NCBI GenBank assembly: GCA_016874795.1
Contig: VGTG01000003.1
Location: forward strand, 24,231 to 88,230
Origin: Deltaproteobacteria bacterium
GTDB taxonomy: Bacteria > Desulfobacterota > Binatia > UBA12015
Reading direction: 5' to 3'
DNA length: 64,000 bases
Under the pieces are notes generated by a model. That model was given only the letters and a program-made list of their open reading frames with translations. It ran no database searches and was not told the DNA's origin. Made by a program: the position numbers and the translations under genes. This document shows positions 47,897 to 56,522 of this stretch, in pieces. Every line of letters starts with the position of its first letter. The stretch's first letter is position 1.

Positions 47897-49008
47897 CAGG
47901 ATCGCACGCGAGCGTCGGCCGAGCCAGCCACCCGGCAGCCGATCCACCACGAAGCGTACGCGAGAAGAGCGCCCGCGTAGCCGTCGACCGCGTAGTGCCA
48001 GCCGAGCGCGAGCGACCCGGCGAAGGTGACGAGGGTCAGCGCCCACAGCACGGCGGAGATGGGGCGCCAGCGCCAGGTCGCGATCGCGAAGAGCGTGAAC
48101 ATGCCGACGTGCAAGCTCGGGAGCGCCGCGACGCCGTAGTAGAGCTTCACCGCGTAGTATGCCGGGCTGTCGCGGAAAAGCGCGTAGTCTCGGATCAGGA
48201 GCCACTGCAGATGCTGGGCGTACGGCGCCTCGTCGAGCCAGACGAAGCGGCTCGGCCAGTAGTAGACCGGGCCGAGCGACGGCCAGAACACGTAGACCGC
48301 GCTGCCGAGCATCCAGAGGAGGCAGAACGAGAAGAAGAACGGTCCGCGCATCGGGCGAAGCCGTGCCGCGAAGAGGAAGAGCAGCGGCACGACGACCTGC
48401 ACCGGAAAGAAGATCAAGTACGCCCGGTCGAGGAGCCCGAGCACGCCCCACGCCGCCGCGGCTTCGGTCGCGACGACCGCGGGATCGAACCCGAAGTGGA
48501 GCCACGCGTCGAGCTTCCAGAGCGGCGAGTCGTAGAGGGCCGGCTGGATCGCGGGCACGTACTGCTTCAGGTTGACGAAGACGGTGAGCGTCACGTGCAC
48601 GGCGAGCATCGCCACGATGAACTCGAAGAAGGTGCGTCCCGAGAGGAGCCGCTCGCGGAGATGCGCGAGCCGCGCCTGGGGCCCGCGGATCCGCTCCACG
48701 ACGTAGGCGAGGAGAAGCGGCCCGTACGCGACGAGGAAGACGACGTACGCTTGACCGAAGAGGTGATCCAGCGGCCAGTGCAGCGGGAGGCCGAGATGAC
48801 CCGCGACCGCGTACCCGATCGCCACGTACGCGGCGACGAGCGCGAGACAACGTACCGCCCACACCGAGGATCGGGACGCGACGTCGGACAGCCATTCCTG
48901 CGAACCGGCGAAGAGCGGTCCACTCGATCCGGATCCCTCGAAGCCGACGGAGTCGGCGCCGTTCGCGGCGGTCGGCTCCTGCATCGCAAGTCGAGCGTCT
49001 CGATTCAT
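47896..49008 (-). CDS. PAP2-superfamily membrane phosphatase/transferase
   Basis: A 370-residue inner-membrane protein with about nine helices. The PAP2_3/Aur1-like motifs are AALPSLHVGMF (His) and LALGWHYAVDGYAGALLAY (His/Asp), which in the family form the phosphate-transfer site. The closest types are inositolphosphotransferase/phosphatidyl-type enzymes or undecaprenyl-phosphate phosphatases. ATG 49008 with GGAGGG upstream is chosen. It lies between two membrane glycosyltransferase-like genes and pilD, so it may recycle a lipid carrier for pilin glycosylation; inference only. Confidence 0.8.
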   Translation of the reverse strand: MNRDARLAMQEPTAANGADSVGFEGSGSSGPLFAGSQEWLSDVASRSSVWAVRCLALVAAYVAIGYAVAGHLGLPLHWPLDHLFGQAYVVFLVAYGPLLLAYVVERIRGPQARLAHLRERLLSGRTFFEFIVAMLAVHVTLTVFVNLKQYVPAIQPALYDSPLWKLDAWLHFGFDPAVVATEAAAAWGVLGLLDRAYLIFFPVQVVVPLLFLFAARLRPMRGPFFFSFCLLWMLGSAVYVFWPSLGPVYYWPSRFVWLDEAPYAQHLQWLLIRDYALFRDSPAYYAVKLYYGVAALPSLHVGMFTLFAIATWRWRPISAVLWALTLVTFAGSLALGWHYAVDGYAGALLAYASWWIGCRVAGSADARVRS

Positions 49009-49024
49009 CGCTGCACCCTCCCCC

Positions 49025-50524
49025 TCACCCCACGCGGTACGGCGGAACCCTCGAAGCCGCCGCGGCTTCACCGTCCCGCTTCGCTCGAACCAGGGCGGCC
49101 CCCGCCGGCTCCTCGATCTGCACCATCCAGCCCTCCTCGAGAGCGCGTGCAGCGGCCTCACGCGCCGGCGCCGTCGTCGGCGCTTCCGGGATGACGAGCA
49201 TGCACGTCGCTTCCGCGCAGCCGCGTCCCGCCGCCCAGTCCTCGGTCGCGCAGAGCTCGCCGCGATGGAGCTTTCCCGGCACGCGCCACGCGGCGAGCGG
49301 CAGGTAGGCGAGCGGCACGACGGCGGCGCCGTCGCAGGCGTGCTCGTCGGCGATCATCGCGACGCCGCGCTCTGCGATGCGCGCGTGCTTCTCGAACGGC
49401 GCAAGCATCAGCGGCTCGCGCCAGCGGAAGTCGTCCCAGCGATCCGCGAGAAGCGCCGCCGCGAAGACCGCGAGAAGTCCGGCTCGCGCAACGCTCGGCA
49501 CGGGCGCGCGCGAAGCGATCGCGGCGGCGCCGTACGCGGCGAGGATCGTCGCCGCGACCGACAGAATCCAGAGAAAGCGCATGAAGAAGACGAAGGGCTC
49601 GAGCGTCGCGAGGCCGACGTACGCCGCCGTCAGGAGAAGCGGGATCGCGAGCACGGCGAGCCAAGCGTCTGCGCTCTCGCCCGCCTCCCGCGCGCGCGTG
49701 CGAACCGCGTAGACCGCGGCGCCGATCAGGACGAGGAGCCACGTGCGCGCGAAGAGGAGCTTCCCGAACCAGTCCGAGAAGACGAGCTGTAGCGTGTCGC
49801 GCCAGTCGAGCGGCTTGCCCTCCGCGACGCGGACGAACTGCGCGTGCTCGTCGGGAAGCTTCATCGAGAAGATCGCCGCGAGCACGGAGCGTCCGTCGAG
49901 ACCCGCGTCGAGCGCGACCGCGGCGGGAATCGCGAGGAAGGGGACGAGCACCGCGACGAGACGTCGCGAGAGCGGTACGCCCGGCATCGCGAGCACGACG
50001 AAGCCGCACACCGCGGCGAGCGGCTTCGCGAGCGCCGCGACGAGCACCGCCGCGCCGACCGCGAGCGGCGCGCGACGGAGCAGAGCCCACATCGCCGCGA
50101 GAAGCGCCACCCCGACGTAGAGGTCGGCGCTCGAGCGCACCGTCAGAACGGAGCGCAGCGGATCGAAGACGTACGCGACGGAAGCGAGCACGGCGGCCAC
50201 GACGCCGAAGGTCTCCGCTGCGATCGCGAACACGAGCGCGCCGCCGATCCCCGCGACGAGGACGCTCACGACGAACGCCGCCTCCGGGCTCCCGAACGGC
50301 CCGAGGAGCATCACCGGCAGCACCTTCGGCACCGTGTAGCCGAACGCGGCCGTCGCGCCGGAGCGCAGATCGCGGAAGTACGAGAGGTACGAGAGCAAAT
50401 CCGCGTCGAGGTATGCCGCAGGATACCAAGCCGCGAGCCAGAGGCTCTGCAGAACGACGGCGACGGCCGCGGCGAGCGCGCCGCCGATCCGGATCTTCGG
50501 GCTCGGCCGCTCCTCGAAGCTCAT
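49025..50524 (-). CDS. GT-C-like membrane glycosyltransferase (putative)
   Basis: A 499-residue protein with about ten to eleven helices and an early periplasmic-loop acidic motif (AYLDADLLSYLSYFRDLRSG), in the place of the catalytic DxD-like loop of GT-C enzymes of the PMT/ArnT type. A soluble C-terminal part (residues ~385-499) has paired Cys (EHACDGA, GELCATEDWAAGRGCAEATC). It shares its ATGA overlap with the next gene, also GT-C-like. Use of polyprenyl-linked sugars on pilin or envelope is inferred from context. Confidence 0.72.
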   Translation of the reverse strand: MSFEERPSPKIRIGGALAAAVAVVLQSLWLAAWYPAAYLDADLLSYLSYFRDLRSGATAAFGYTVPKVLPVMLLGPFGSPEAAFVVSVLVAGIGGALVFAIAAETFGVVAAVLASVAYVFDPLRSVLTVRSSADLYVGVALLAAMWALLRRAPLAVGAAVLVAALAKPLAAVCGFVVLAMPGVPLSRRLVAVLVPFLAIPAAVALDAGLDGRSVLAAIFSMKLPDEHAQFVRVAEGKPLDWRDTLQLVFSDWFGKLLFARTWLLVLIGAAVYAVRTRAREAGESADAWLAVLAIPLLLTAAYVGLATLEPFVFFMRFLWILSVAATILAAYGAAAIASRAPVPSVARAGLLAVFAAALLADRWDDFRWREPLMLAPFEKHARIAERGVAMIADEHACDGAAVVPLAYLPLAAWRVPGKLHRGELCATEDWAAGRGCAEATCMLVIPEAPTTAPAREAAARALEEGWMVQIEEPAGAALVRAKRDGEAAAASRVPPYRVG

Positions 50525-52155
50525 GGGAAGTAGGTGGCGAGCCTCGGGAAGTCCTGCCGGTTCTCGAGGCGCACGAGCCGGTCGAGCGCTTCCTCCGTGG
50601 TCGGCGAGCGGCGCACGAAGACGAGCGAGGCCGGATCCGAGTAGACGTACGTCAGGTCCTTCCGGACGAAGAGCCGCGGATGGATGTCACGCGAGCGCTG
50701 CACGACGACGACGTCGGTGGGATACGCGTCGAGGAGGCGCTCCCATCCCTCCGTGCCGTTCATGAACGCGAAGTAGTCCTCGATGACCTGCTCGGGGTAG
50801 ACGGCCTCGAAGCGTCCGTCGATGAAGACGCGCGACTCGGGCGCGAGCTTCCAGATCGCGTACGCGCCCCACTCGAAGGGCATGGCGACGTTGCCGGCAA
50901 GCTCGTGCTTCCGGAGGAACTCGACCGCGTCCGTCGGGTAGTCCATCCGACCGAAGCGGATCGTGAAACCGTGCTCCGCGATCTGCTTCGTCCAGCCGCC
51001 GACCTGATAGAGCGCGACGGCCGCGAACCCCGCCGCGACCGTCGCGCGTACCGGAGGGCGCAGATGGAGGTTCGGCCAGCGTACGAGCACGAGCCGCAGC
51101 GCGCGCTCGGCGGCCGGGATCACGAACGGCGTCGCGGCGATCGCGAAGAGGACCGTGTGCCTCTGATGCCGGAGCGCGTACACCGCCGCGAAGGCGAGGA
51201 ACCCCGTCCGCCACGCGAACGCGCCGAACGCGAGCGGCGCTTCGCCGCGGCGCGGCCGCAAGAGCACCGCCGCCACGGCGTAGAGAAGGACGAGGACCTT
51301 GAAGCGAAGGAAGTGATCCGAGAGCAGATCGACCGGGTACGACTCGGAGATCTCGCCGTGCATGTCGAGCGTGCGCGCGAGATAGGTGTAGAGCTCGACG
51401 CCGTAGGGATTGACGAGAGGCGCGGCCACCCCCGCGAGCCCCGCGAGCGCGAGCACCGCGACGTCCCTTGCCCAGGGCGCCTCCTCGGCGCGACGGCTCA
51501 CGACGACACTCGCCGCGGTCGCGACGAGATACAAGCCGAACATCCCGAGCCCGACGAGGAATCCGCCGTGCAGGTTCGCCCAGACGAGGACGAGGAACGG
51601 AACTCCGGCGAGCTCCCATCCGTACGTAGGTCCACCGCTCGCGCGACGCGCTTCGGCGCGTCCGAGGATCGCTCCCTCGAGCGCCAGCAGCAGCATCGTG
51701 AAGAGCTGCGGCCGGAACGTCGCGCCAGGCTCGATCACCGCGAGCCCGAGGACGAGGACCAGAGCCGACGTCATCGGCCGCGGCGGCTCGGCCGCCGGCA
51801 GGACCCGCACGAGCGACCTCGCGCAATCGACCATCGCGAGCAGCATGCCCGCGAGCAGAAGCAGCTTTCCGACCACCAGTCCGGCCGATCCGAAAGCAGC
51901 CTGCACGCCGGCAAAGACGAAGTCCGCCAGCCACTCGTGGTCGTAGAACGGCTCTCCCGCCGCCGTGTACGAGAACACGTCGAAGCGGGGGAAGCCCTCG
52001 CTCCACATCATGCTGCCGTAGCGAAGGTGCCCCCAGAGATCCGGATCGGCGACGTTGTTGCCGAGGAAGCGCAGCGCGGCGCCGGCGACGAGCAGGACGG
52101 CCAGCGCCCTCGCCAAGGCCGAAGTCGGTATCGCGCTCTCCCCTTCAGATGCCAA
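50521..52155 (-). CDS. GT-C-like membrane protein downstream of pilA
   Basis: A 544-residue polytopic protein. The first periplasmic loop reads NNVADPDLWGHLRYGSMMW and DVFSYTAAGEPFYDHEWLADF, with the D-x-D-like acidic pair and W-rich loop of GT-C glycosyltransferases; a lumenal-type soluble domain follows the last helix (RFGRMDYPTDAVEFLRKHEL, VFIDGRFEAVYPEQV). Genes of this type sit beside pilA in other deltaproteobacteria. TTG 52155 has GGAGGAG upstream; the open frame reaches 52203, inside a terminator hairpin, so the later start is better. Confidence 0.75.
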   Translation of the reverse strand: MASEGESAIPTSALARALAVLLVAGAALRFLGNNVADPDLWGHLRYGSMMWSEGFPRFDVFSYTAAGEPFYDHEWLADFVFAGVQAAFGSAGLVVGKLLLLAGMLLAMVDCARSLVRVLPAAEPPRPMTSALVLVLGLAVIEPGATFRPQLFTMLLLALEGAILGRAEARRASGGPTYGWELAGVPFLVLVWANLHGGFLVGLGMFGLYLVATAASVVVSRRAEEAPWARDVAVLALAGLAGVAAPLVNPYGVELYTYLARTLDMHGEISESYPVDLLSDHFLRFKVLVLLYAVAAVLLRPRRGEAPLAFGAFAWRTGFLAFAAVYALRHQRHTVLFAIAATPFVIPAAERALRLVLVRWPNLHLRPPVRATVAAGFAAVALYQVGGWTKQIAEHGFTIRFGRMDYPTDAVEFLRKHELAGNVAMPFEWGAYAIWKLAPESRVFIDGRFEAVYPEQVIEDYFAFMNGTEGWERLLDAYPTDVVVVQRSRDIHPRLFVRKDLTYVYSDPASLVFVRRSPTTEEALDRLVRLENRQDFPRLATYFP

Positions 52156-52172
52156 GTGACTCCTCCCAAGCG

Positions 52173-52206
52173 AAGATGGCGCCGCCCCGAGAGGCGGCGC
52201 CATCTT
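52173..52206. terminator. strong hairpin after pilA
   Basis: A perfect 14-bp stem (arm AAGATGGCGCCGCC, loop CCGAGA) lies 45 bases after the pilA stop and just before the TTG of the next gene. The tract after the stem on the minus strand is only moderately T-rich. It is a likely partial terminator that makes pilA mRNA far more abundant than the downstream glycosyltransferase-pilD message. Confidence 0.75.
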
Positions 52207-52250
52207 TCCGTGAGCTACGGCCTGGGTTCAGGCCGTTCGCCACCCCGTCA

Positions 52251-52613
52251 TCACGGAGCGTTCTGGAGACCGCCGTTCGCCGAGTCCCAGTTGAAGGTAC
52301 GATCGCCGTTCGCGTGGAACGCTTCGGCGGTGAACGTGTTCCCGGACGGCGTGACGACGATCGAGACGCCCGGCGACTGCTTGAATCCAGTCAGATCGCT
52401 CAGGGTCGAGGTGTACGCCGCGTTCGCCGCGAAGTACGCCTCTTCCGCCGTCGCCATGTTGCGCAGATCGGACGACGCGCGGGCGTTGAAACCCTGTGCG
52501 CGATACTCCGAGAACTGCGGAATCGCGATGGCCGCGAGGATGCCGATGATCGCGACGACCACCAGCAGTTCGATCAGAGTGAAGCCGCCTTCTTCCTTTG
52601 CCTTTGCCAACAT
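52251..52613 (-). CDS. pilA: type IVa major pilin
   Basis: A 120-residue prepilin with a short leader (MLAKAKEEGG), cleavage before Phe, then FTLIELLVVVAIIGILAAIAIPQFSEYR: Glu at +5, Pro at +22. The soluble domain is short (~85 residues) with NARASSDLRNMATAEEAYFAANAAYT, as in Geobacter-like minimal pilins but with a fuller beta region, and has no Cys pair. The ATG has GGAGG at ideal distance and a consensus sigma-54 promoter about 86 bases upstream. It ends in tandem TGA TGA. Confidence 0.93.
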   Translation of the reverse strand: MLAKAKEEGGFTLIELLVVVAIIGILAAIAIPQFSEYRAQGFNARASSDLRNMATAEEAYFAANAAYTSTLSDLTGFKQSPGVSIVVTPSGNTFTAEAFHANGDRTFNWDSANGGLQNAP

Positions 52614-52698
52614 CTCAGTGGACCTCCTGATCCTACCTCGGTTGAAGCGCCCGCCCCGCGCGGAGCCGCTCGTCGATGCCTTCTTGCCCGCCGCTCGT

Positions 52699-52714
52699 TG
52701 CAACGGAGGTGCCA
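52699..52714 (-). promoter_or_regulatory. sigma-54 promoter of pilA
   Basis: The minus strand reads TGGCACC-TCCG-TTGCA, matching the sigma-54 consensus TGGCACG-N4-TTGCA at all but one position, with invariant GG and GC correctly spaced. Transcription would start near 52688, leaving a ~75-base leader before the pilA ATG. Activation needs a bacterial enhancer-binding protein; one is encoded immediately upstream on the same strand (53117-55294). Confidence 0.85.
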
Positions 52715-53022
52715 GCTTCGCGGTGCCGCTCTTCGTCACTGGGCGGAAGCGAGAAACGTCCTGTTCCCGGAGGATCTTGCGAACGCACGCGCTCCGCATG
52801 CGCGCTGATGGAGCAAGGTCATTCGCAACGGCCTCACGTTCCCCGCGACGGCGGCGGCAACTTCTTGACGAAGGGTTGCGCGGGAGACGCTTCGTGGCGA
52901 TTCGGCGTCGAAGGGACCTCGCGAGGCGGAAAGCGCGCGATCGCGGATGGCCCTGCAATGGAGCGCCCTTCGAAGGCGCACGCGCTCTTCCGTCACCGAA
53001 ACGAATCGCGTCGCCGTAATGC
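52715..53022. other. pilA upstream control region
   Basis: This stretch between the pilA promoter and the activator gene has no supported gene. It is where activator binding sites (usually 80-200 bases upstream of a sigma-54 promoter) should be. I see no convincing tandem dyad that I can assign as the operator; open frames here are Arg-rich and lack starts. Confidence 0.5.
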
Positions 53023-53064
53023 GTCCGCGTACAAGTACGCGTACGGCTGTACGAGATCGCGGAC
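53023..53064. repeat. nested inverted repeat downstream of the activator gene
   Basis: GTCCGCG (53023-53029) pairs perfectly with CGCGGAC (53058-53064). Inside lie CGTAC/GTACG repeats that can form a second stem. It could be an extra terminator for the pilB-pilC-activator message or an operator for pilA, which lies 400 bases away on the same strand. Confidence 0.5.
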
Positions 53065-53084
53065 ACCCCGGACGAAGCCGGAGC

Positions 53085-53120
53085 GTGACGGGCGGAGGGC
53101 AGCGCGCCGTCCGCCGTCAC
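53085..53120 (-). terminator. hairpin overlapping the stop codon of the pilus activator gene
   Basis: GTGACG(G)GCGGA pairs with TCCGCCGTCAC with a one-base bulge and a 12- to 13-base loop. On the minus strand it begins within the TGA stop of the activator gene, so it is well placed to end the pilB-pilT-pilC-activator transcript. No T tract follows. Confidence 0.55.
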
Positions 53121-55294
53121 AGGGAGAGGCGCTCGAGCCCCGCGTTGCCGTTTCCGTCGAGCCCGTACTTCTGAAGACGGTGCCGGAACGAGCGATAGTT
53201 GATGCCGAGGAGCGCCGCCGCCTTCTTCTTCACGCCGGAGGCGCGGTCGAGCGCGGCGAGAAGCATCTCCTTCTCGCGCCGGGCGAGCTGGTCATCCAGG
53301 CTCGCGCCCTCGCCTTCGTCGATCGGGAGCCGCACCCCGGCTCCGTCGGCGCGGCGCTCCGGATCGGCGGAATCCCACGTCTCCGGACCGGCGGCGTCCG
53401 CCATGTCCTGGGCTGCCGGGAGCCCCGAGTCGTCGAGCGCGTACAAGCTGCTCTCGGCCGTGGCGGCGGGCGACGCCGCCCGGATGGGGCTGACGCCGCG
53501 GATCGACTCGGGGAGATCGCGCTCGCGGACGATGTCGCCCTCGGCGAGCGTGATCGCGTGCTCGATCACGTTCTCGAGCTCGCGCACGTTGCCTGCGTAG
53601 GAGTGTCGCAGAAGCAGCGCGGTCACGCGCGGGCTGAGACCGCGGATCGGCTTCCCGTGCCGCTCGGCCGCCGCGTGGACGAAGTGCGCGATCAGCTGGC
53701 TCAGGTCGCTGCCGCGCTCGCGCAGCGGCGGAAGATCGATCGAGATCACCGCGAGGCGGTAGTAGAGATCCTCGCGATAGCGGCCGTCCTTCACGAGCTC
53801 GCCGAGCACGCGATTCGTCGCCGTCACGACGCGGACATCGACGTCGATCGGCGTCGTCCCGCCGACCGGCATCACCTTGTGGTCCTGCAGGACGCGGAGG
53901 AGCCGAACCTGCAAGCTCGGAGACAGCTCGCCGATCTCGTCGAGGAAGATCGTGCCGCGATGGGCGCGGCGGAAGAGGCCCGGGCGATCCGCGACGGCCC
54001 CCGTGAACGCACCGCGCACGTGTCCGAAGAGCTCGCTCTCGATCAGGGTCTCCGGGATCGCGCCGCAGTTCACGACGACGAACGGCCCTGAAGCGCGTGG
54101 GCTCCGCCGATGGATCGCGCGCGCGACGAGCTCCTTTCCGGTCCCGCTCTCGCCGGTGATGAGGACGGTAGCGTCCGTTCCGGCGACCTTGTCGATCAAG
54201 CGCGACACCGCGCGCATCGGACCGGAGCCGCCGATCAAGCCGTCCTCGGCTCCGGGTCCGCCGTCGGACGAGTCGACGTCGAGGAGATCGCTCGGTTCGC
54301 CGCTCTCGTCGACGGCCAGCGGGGACACGGAAGCGTCCGCTTCCGCAAGTCGGGACTCGAGCTCCTCGATCCGCGTGACGTCTTGCAGCACGACGAGCTC
54401 GCCGATCGTATTCCCGTAGGTGTCCGAGAGCTGCGTGCGGCCGACGCGCAGATGCCGCGTCTCGCCGCCGCTGACGCGCAGCTCGCACTCGACGTAGAGA
54501 CCGCCGGGCATGTCCTCGCTGGCGGACGAGAGAAGCGGCACGAGCCACGAGATCTCCCGTCCGAGGATCGAGCCCGCCGGAAGCGAAAGGATCTGCTGCG
54601 CCGCCGGATTCGCCGAACGCACGCGCCCGTTGCAGTCCGTGACGAGCACGCCGCACTCGAGGCCGTTCGCGAGCGCACGATGCAGACCCTCGAGCCGCCC
54701 GACCTCGTCGCGCCGCGTGTCGAGCTCCTCCTCCGCGGTCTCGAGACGGCGCGAGATGCTGCCGACGCCGAGGGCGGCGAGAAGGAAGCAACCCGCGCCG
54801 ACGAGCGTACGGAGGAGCAGGCCCTCGACCGGATCGGTCGCTCCGGCGGACGACAGCGCCCACACGAGCGTGCCGTGCGCCAGGCTCGCCGCGACGGCCG
54901 CCACGATCGCACCGGGGAGCATCAGAAGTCCCGCTGCGTTCGCGATGGGCAGGACGTAGAGGAGTGCGAGAGGTCCGCTCATCCCGCGGACCGCCGCCAG
55001 CGCTCCGGTCAACAGCACGACGTCGAAGAAGATCTGCAGGTACGCGAGCCAGACCGGCCGCCGCACCTTCCGTACGACGAGAGCCGAGGCGAGCGTCCCC
55101 GCGTACGCGAGAGCGATCGCGAAGAACGTGAACCGTCCTCCGACGGCGTTCTGCAGCGCCGGCCGGGTGAGCACGAGAGCCCCCGCGCCCGCGAGGAACA
55201 CGCTGACGATGAGGACCCGCGCGAGCAGCAGGACGCGCAGCCGCTCGCGCAGCGCCCGCTCCCGGAAGTCGACCGACGTCCCGTCCTGGCTCAT
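53117..55294 (-). CDS. membrane PAS sensor fused to sigma-54 activator (PilS-PilR-like fusion)
   Basis: A 725-residue protein. Residues ~20-190 have six hydrophobic helices as in PilS sensors; a short coiled coil and a PAS domain (residues ~205-310; [22 protein letters not shown]) follow. Then comes a sigma-54 AAA+ domain without receiver or kinase: Walker [22 protein letters not shown] loop in [15 protein letters not shown], Walker [11 protein letters not shown], sensor block [16 protein letters not shown] Fis-type HTH ends it ([20 protein letters not shown]). It would sense at the membrane and open sigma-54 promoters directly. It overlaps pilC by ATGA and lies next to pilA, whose promoter is sigma-54. 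Confidence 0.9.
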   Translation of the reverse strand: MSQDGTSVDFRERALRERLRVLLLARVLIVSVFLAGAGALVLTRPALQNAVGGRFTFFAIALAYAGTLASALVVRKVRRPVWLAYLQIFFDVVLLTGALAAVRGMSGPLALLYVLPIANAAGLLMLPGAIVAAVAASLAHGTLVWALSSAGATDPVEGLLLRTLVGAGCFLLAALGVGSISRRLETAEEELDTRRDEVGRLEGLHRALANGLECGVLVTDCNGRVRSANPAAQQILSLPAGSILGREISWLVPLLSSASEDMPGGLYVECELRVSGGETRHLRVGRTQLSDTYGNTIGELVVLQDVTRIEELESRLAEADASVSPLAVDESGEPSDLLDVDSSDGGPGAEDGLIGGSGPMRAVSRLIDKVAGTDATVLITGESGTGKELVARAIHRRSPRASGPFVVVNCGAIPETLIESELFGHVRGAFTGAVADRPGLFRRAHRGTIFLDEIGELSPSLQVRLLRVLQDHKVMPVGGTTPIDVDVRVVTATNRVLGELVKDGRYREDLYYRLAVISIDLPPLRERGSDLSQLIAHFVHAAAERHGKPIRGLSPRVTALLLRHSYAGNVRELENVIEHAITLAEGDIVRERDLPESIRGVSPIRAASPAATAESSLYALDDSGLPAAQDMADAAGPETWDSADPERRADGAGVRLPIDEGEGASLDDQLARREKEMLLAALDRASGVKKKAAALLGINYRSFRHRLQKYGLDGNGNAGLERLSL

Positions 55295-56514
55295 GACGAC
55301 AGCAGCGAGCCGAGCTGGAAGATCGGCAGATACATGGCGATCACCAGTCCGCCGATGATCGTACCGAGGATCACGATCACGAGCGGCTCCATCAAAGCGG
55401 TCAGGTTCGCGACCGCGTTGTCCACTTCTTCCTCGTAGAAATCCGCGATCTTCTGCAGCATCTGATCGATCGCGCCGGTCATCTCGCCGGCGCCGATCAT
55501 CTGGCAGACCATCGGCGGAAAGACGCCACTCTGCGTGAGCGGCTCGGCCATCGTCCGGCCCTGGCTGATGCTCTCGCGCACCATGAAGCCGGCGCGCTCG
55601 ACGACCTTGTTCCCCGCAGTGCGCGAGGTGATCGTCAGCGAATCGAGGATCGGAACGCCCGACGAGACGAGCGTGCCGAGCGTGCGCGAGAAGCGCGCGA
55701 TCGACGCCTTCAGGAAGAGAGGACCGAGAATCGGAGCCTTGAGCATGAACTTGTCGAGCAGGAAGCGTCCACGCTCGGTTCGGTACGTCTGCCGGACGGC
55801 GATCGCGAAGGCGACGACCGTTCCGATGATGACGTGCAGGTAGGCCACGGTCGCGTTGGAGAGCCCGATCACGATCTGCGTCGGCAGCGGAAGCGCCTGG
55901 CCGAAGCTCGAGAACAGCTCGGCGAAGACCGGGATGACGAAGACCAGCAGGATCAGCGTGACGATGATCGCGACGGCGATGATTGTCACCGGGTAGATCA
56001 TCGCGCCCTTGATCTTCCGGCGCAGCGAAATCATCTTCTCCATGTAGATCGAGAGCCGGCTGAGGATCGTGTCGAGGATACCGCCGACCTCACCCGCCTG
56101 AACCATGTTCGTGTAGAGCTCGTCGAAGGTCTTCGGGTAGAGGCGCAGCGCGTCCGCGAGCGTCGAGCCCGACTCGACTGCCTCCTTCACGCCGATGACC
56201 TGCGCGCCGAACGCGCGGTTGTCGGTCTGCGTCCCGAGGATGTCGAGGCTCTGCACGAGCGGCATGCCGGCGTCGATCATCGTGGTGAGCTGCCGCGTGA
56301 AGATGACGACGTCACGCGCCTTCACCGCGCTTCTGATGCTCGGCAGCTTGATCTCGCGGTCGAAACCCTTGCCCTTCTCCCTGATGCGGTTCGGGATCGG
56401 CTGGATGCGCTGCGCGCGCAGACGGTTGATCACCGCCTCGCGCGTCGGCGCCTCCATGGTGCCGCGAAGGATCTTCCCGCTCGCCGTCCGTCCCTGGTAT
56501 GCAAATTCCGGCAT
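55291..56514 (-). CDS. pilC: type IV pilus inner-membrane platform protein
   Basis: A 407-residue GspF-family protein with two repeats of the T2SSF domain ([57 protein letters not shown]) and three to four helices ([47 protein letters not shown]). It links the PilB/PilT motors to the growing pilus. The start [18 protein letters not shown] is typical. It follows pilT by eight bases and overlaps the activator gene by ATGA. Confidence 0.94.
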   Translation of the reverse strand: MPEFAYQGRTASGKILRGTMEAPTREAVINRLRAQRIQPIPNRIREKGKGFDREIKLPSIRSAVKARDVVIFTRQLTTMIDAGMPLVQSLDILGTQTDNRAFGAQVIGVKEAVESGSTLADALRLYPKTFDELYTNMVQAGEVGGILDTILSRLSIYMEKMISLRRKIKGAMIYPVTIIAVAIIVTLILLVFVIPVFAELFSSFGQALPLPTQIVIGLSNATVAYLHVIIGTVVAFAIAVRQTYRTERGRFLLDKFMLKAPILGPLFLKASIARFSRTLGTLVSSGVPILDSLTITSRTAGNKVVERAGFMVRESISQGRTMAEPLTQSGVFPPMVCQMIGAGEMTGAIDQMLQKIADFYEEEVDNAVANLTALMEPLVIVILGTIIGGLVIAMYLPIFQLGSLLSS

Positions 56515-56522
56515 CGCTCAGC

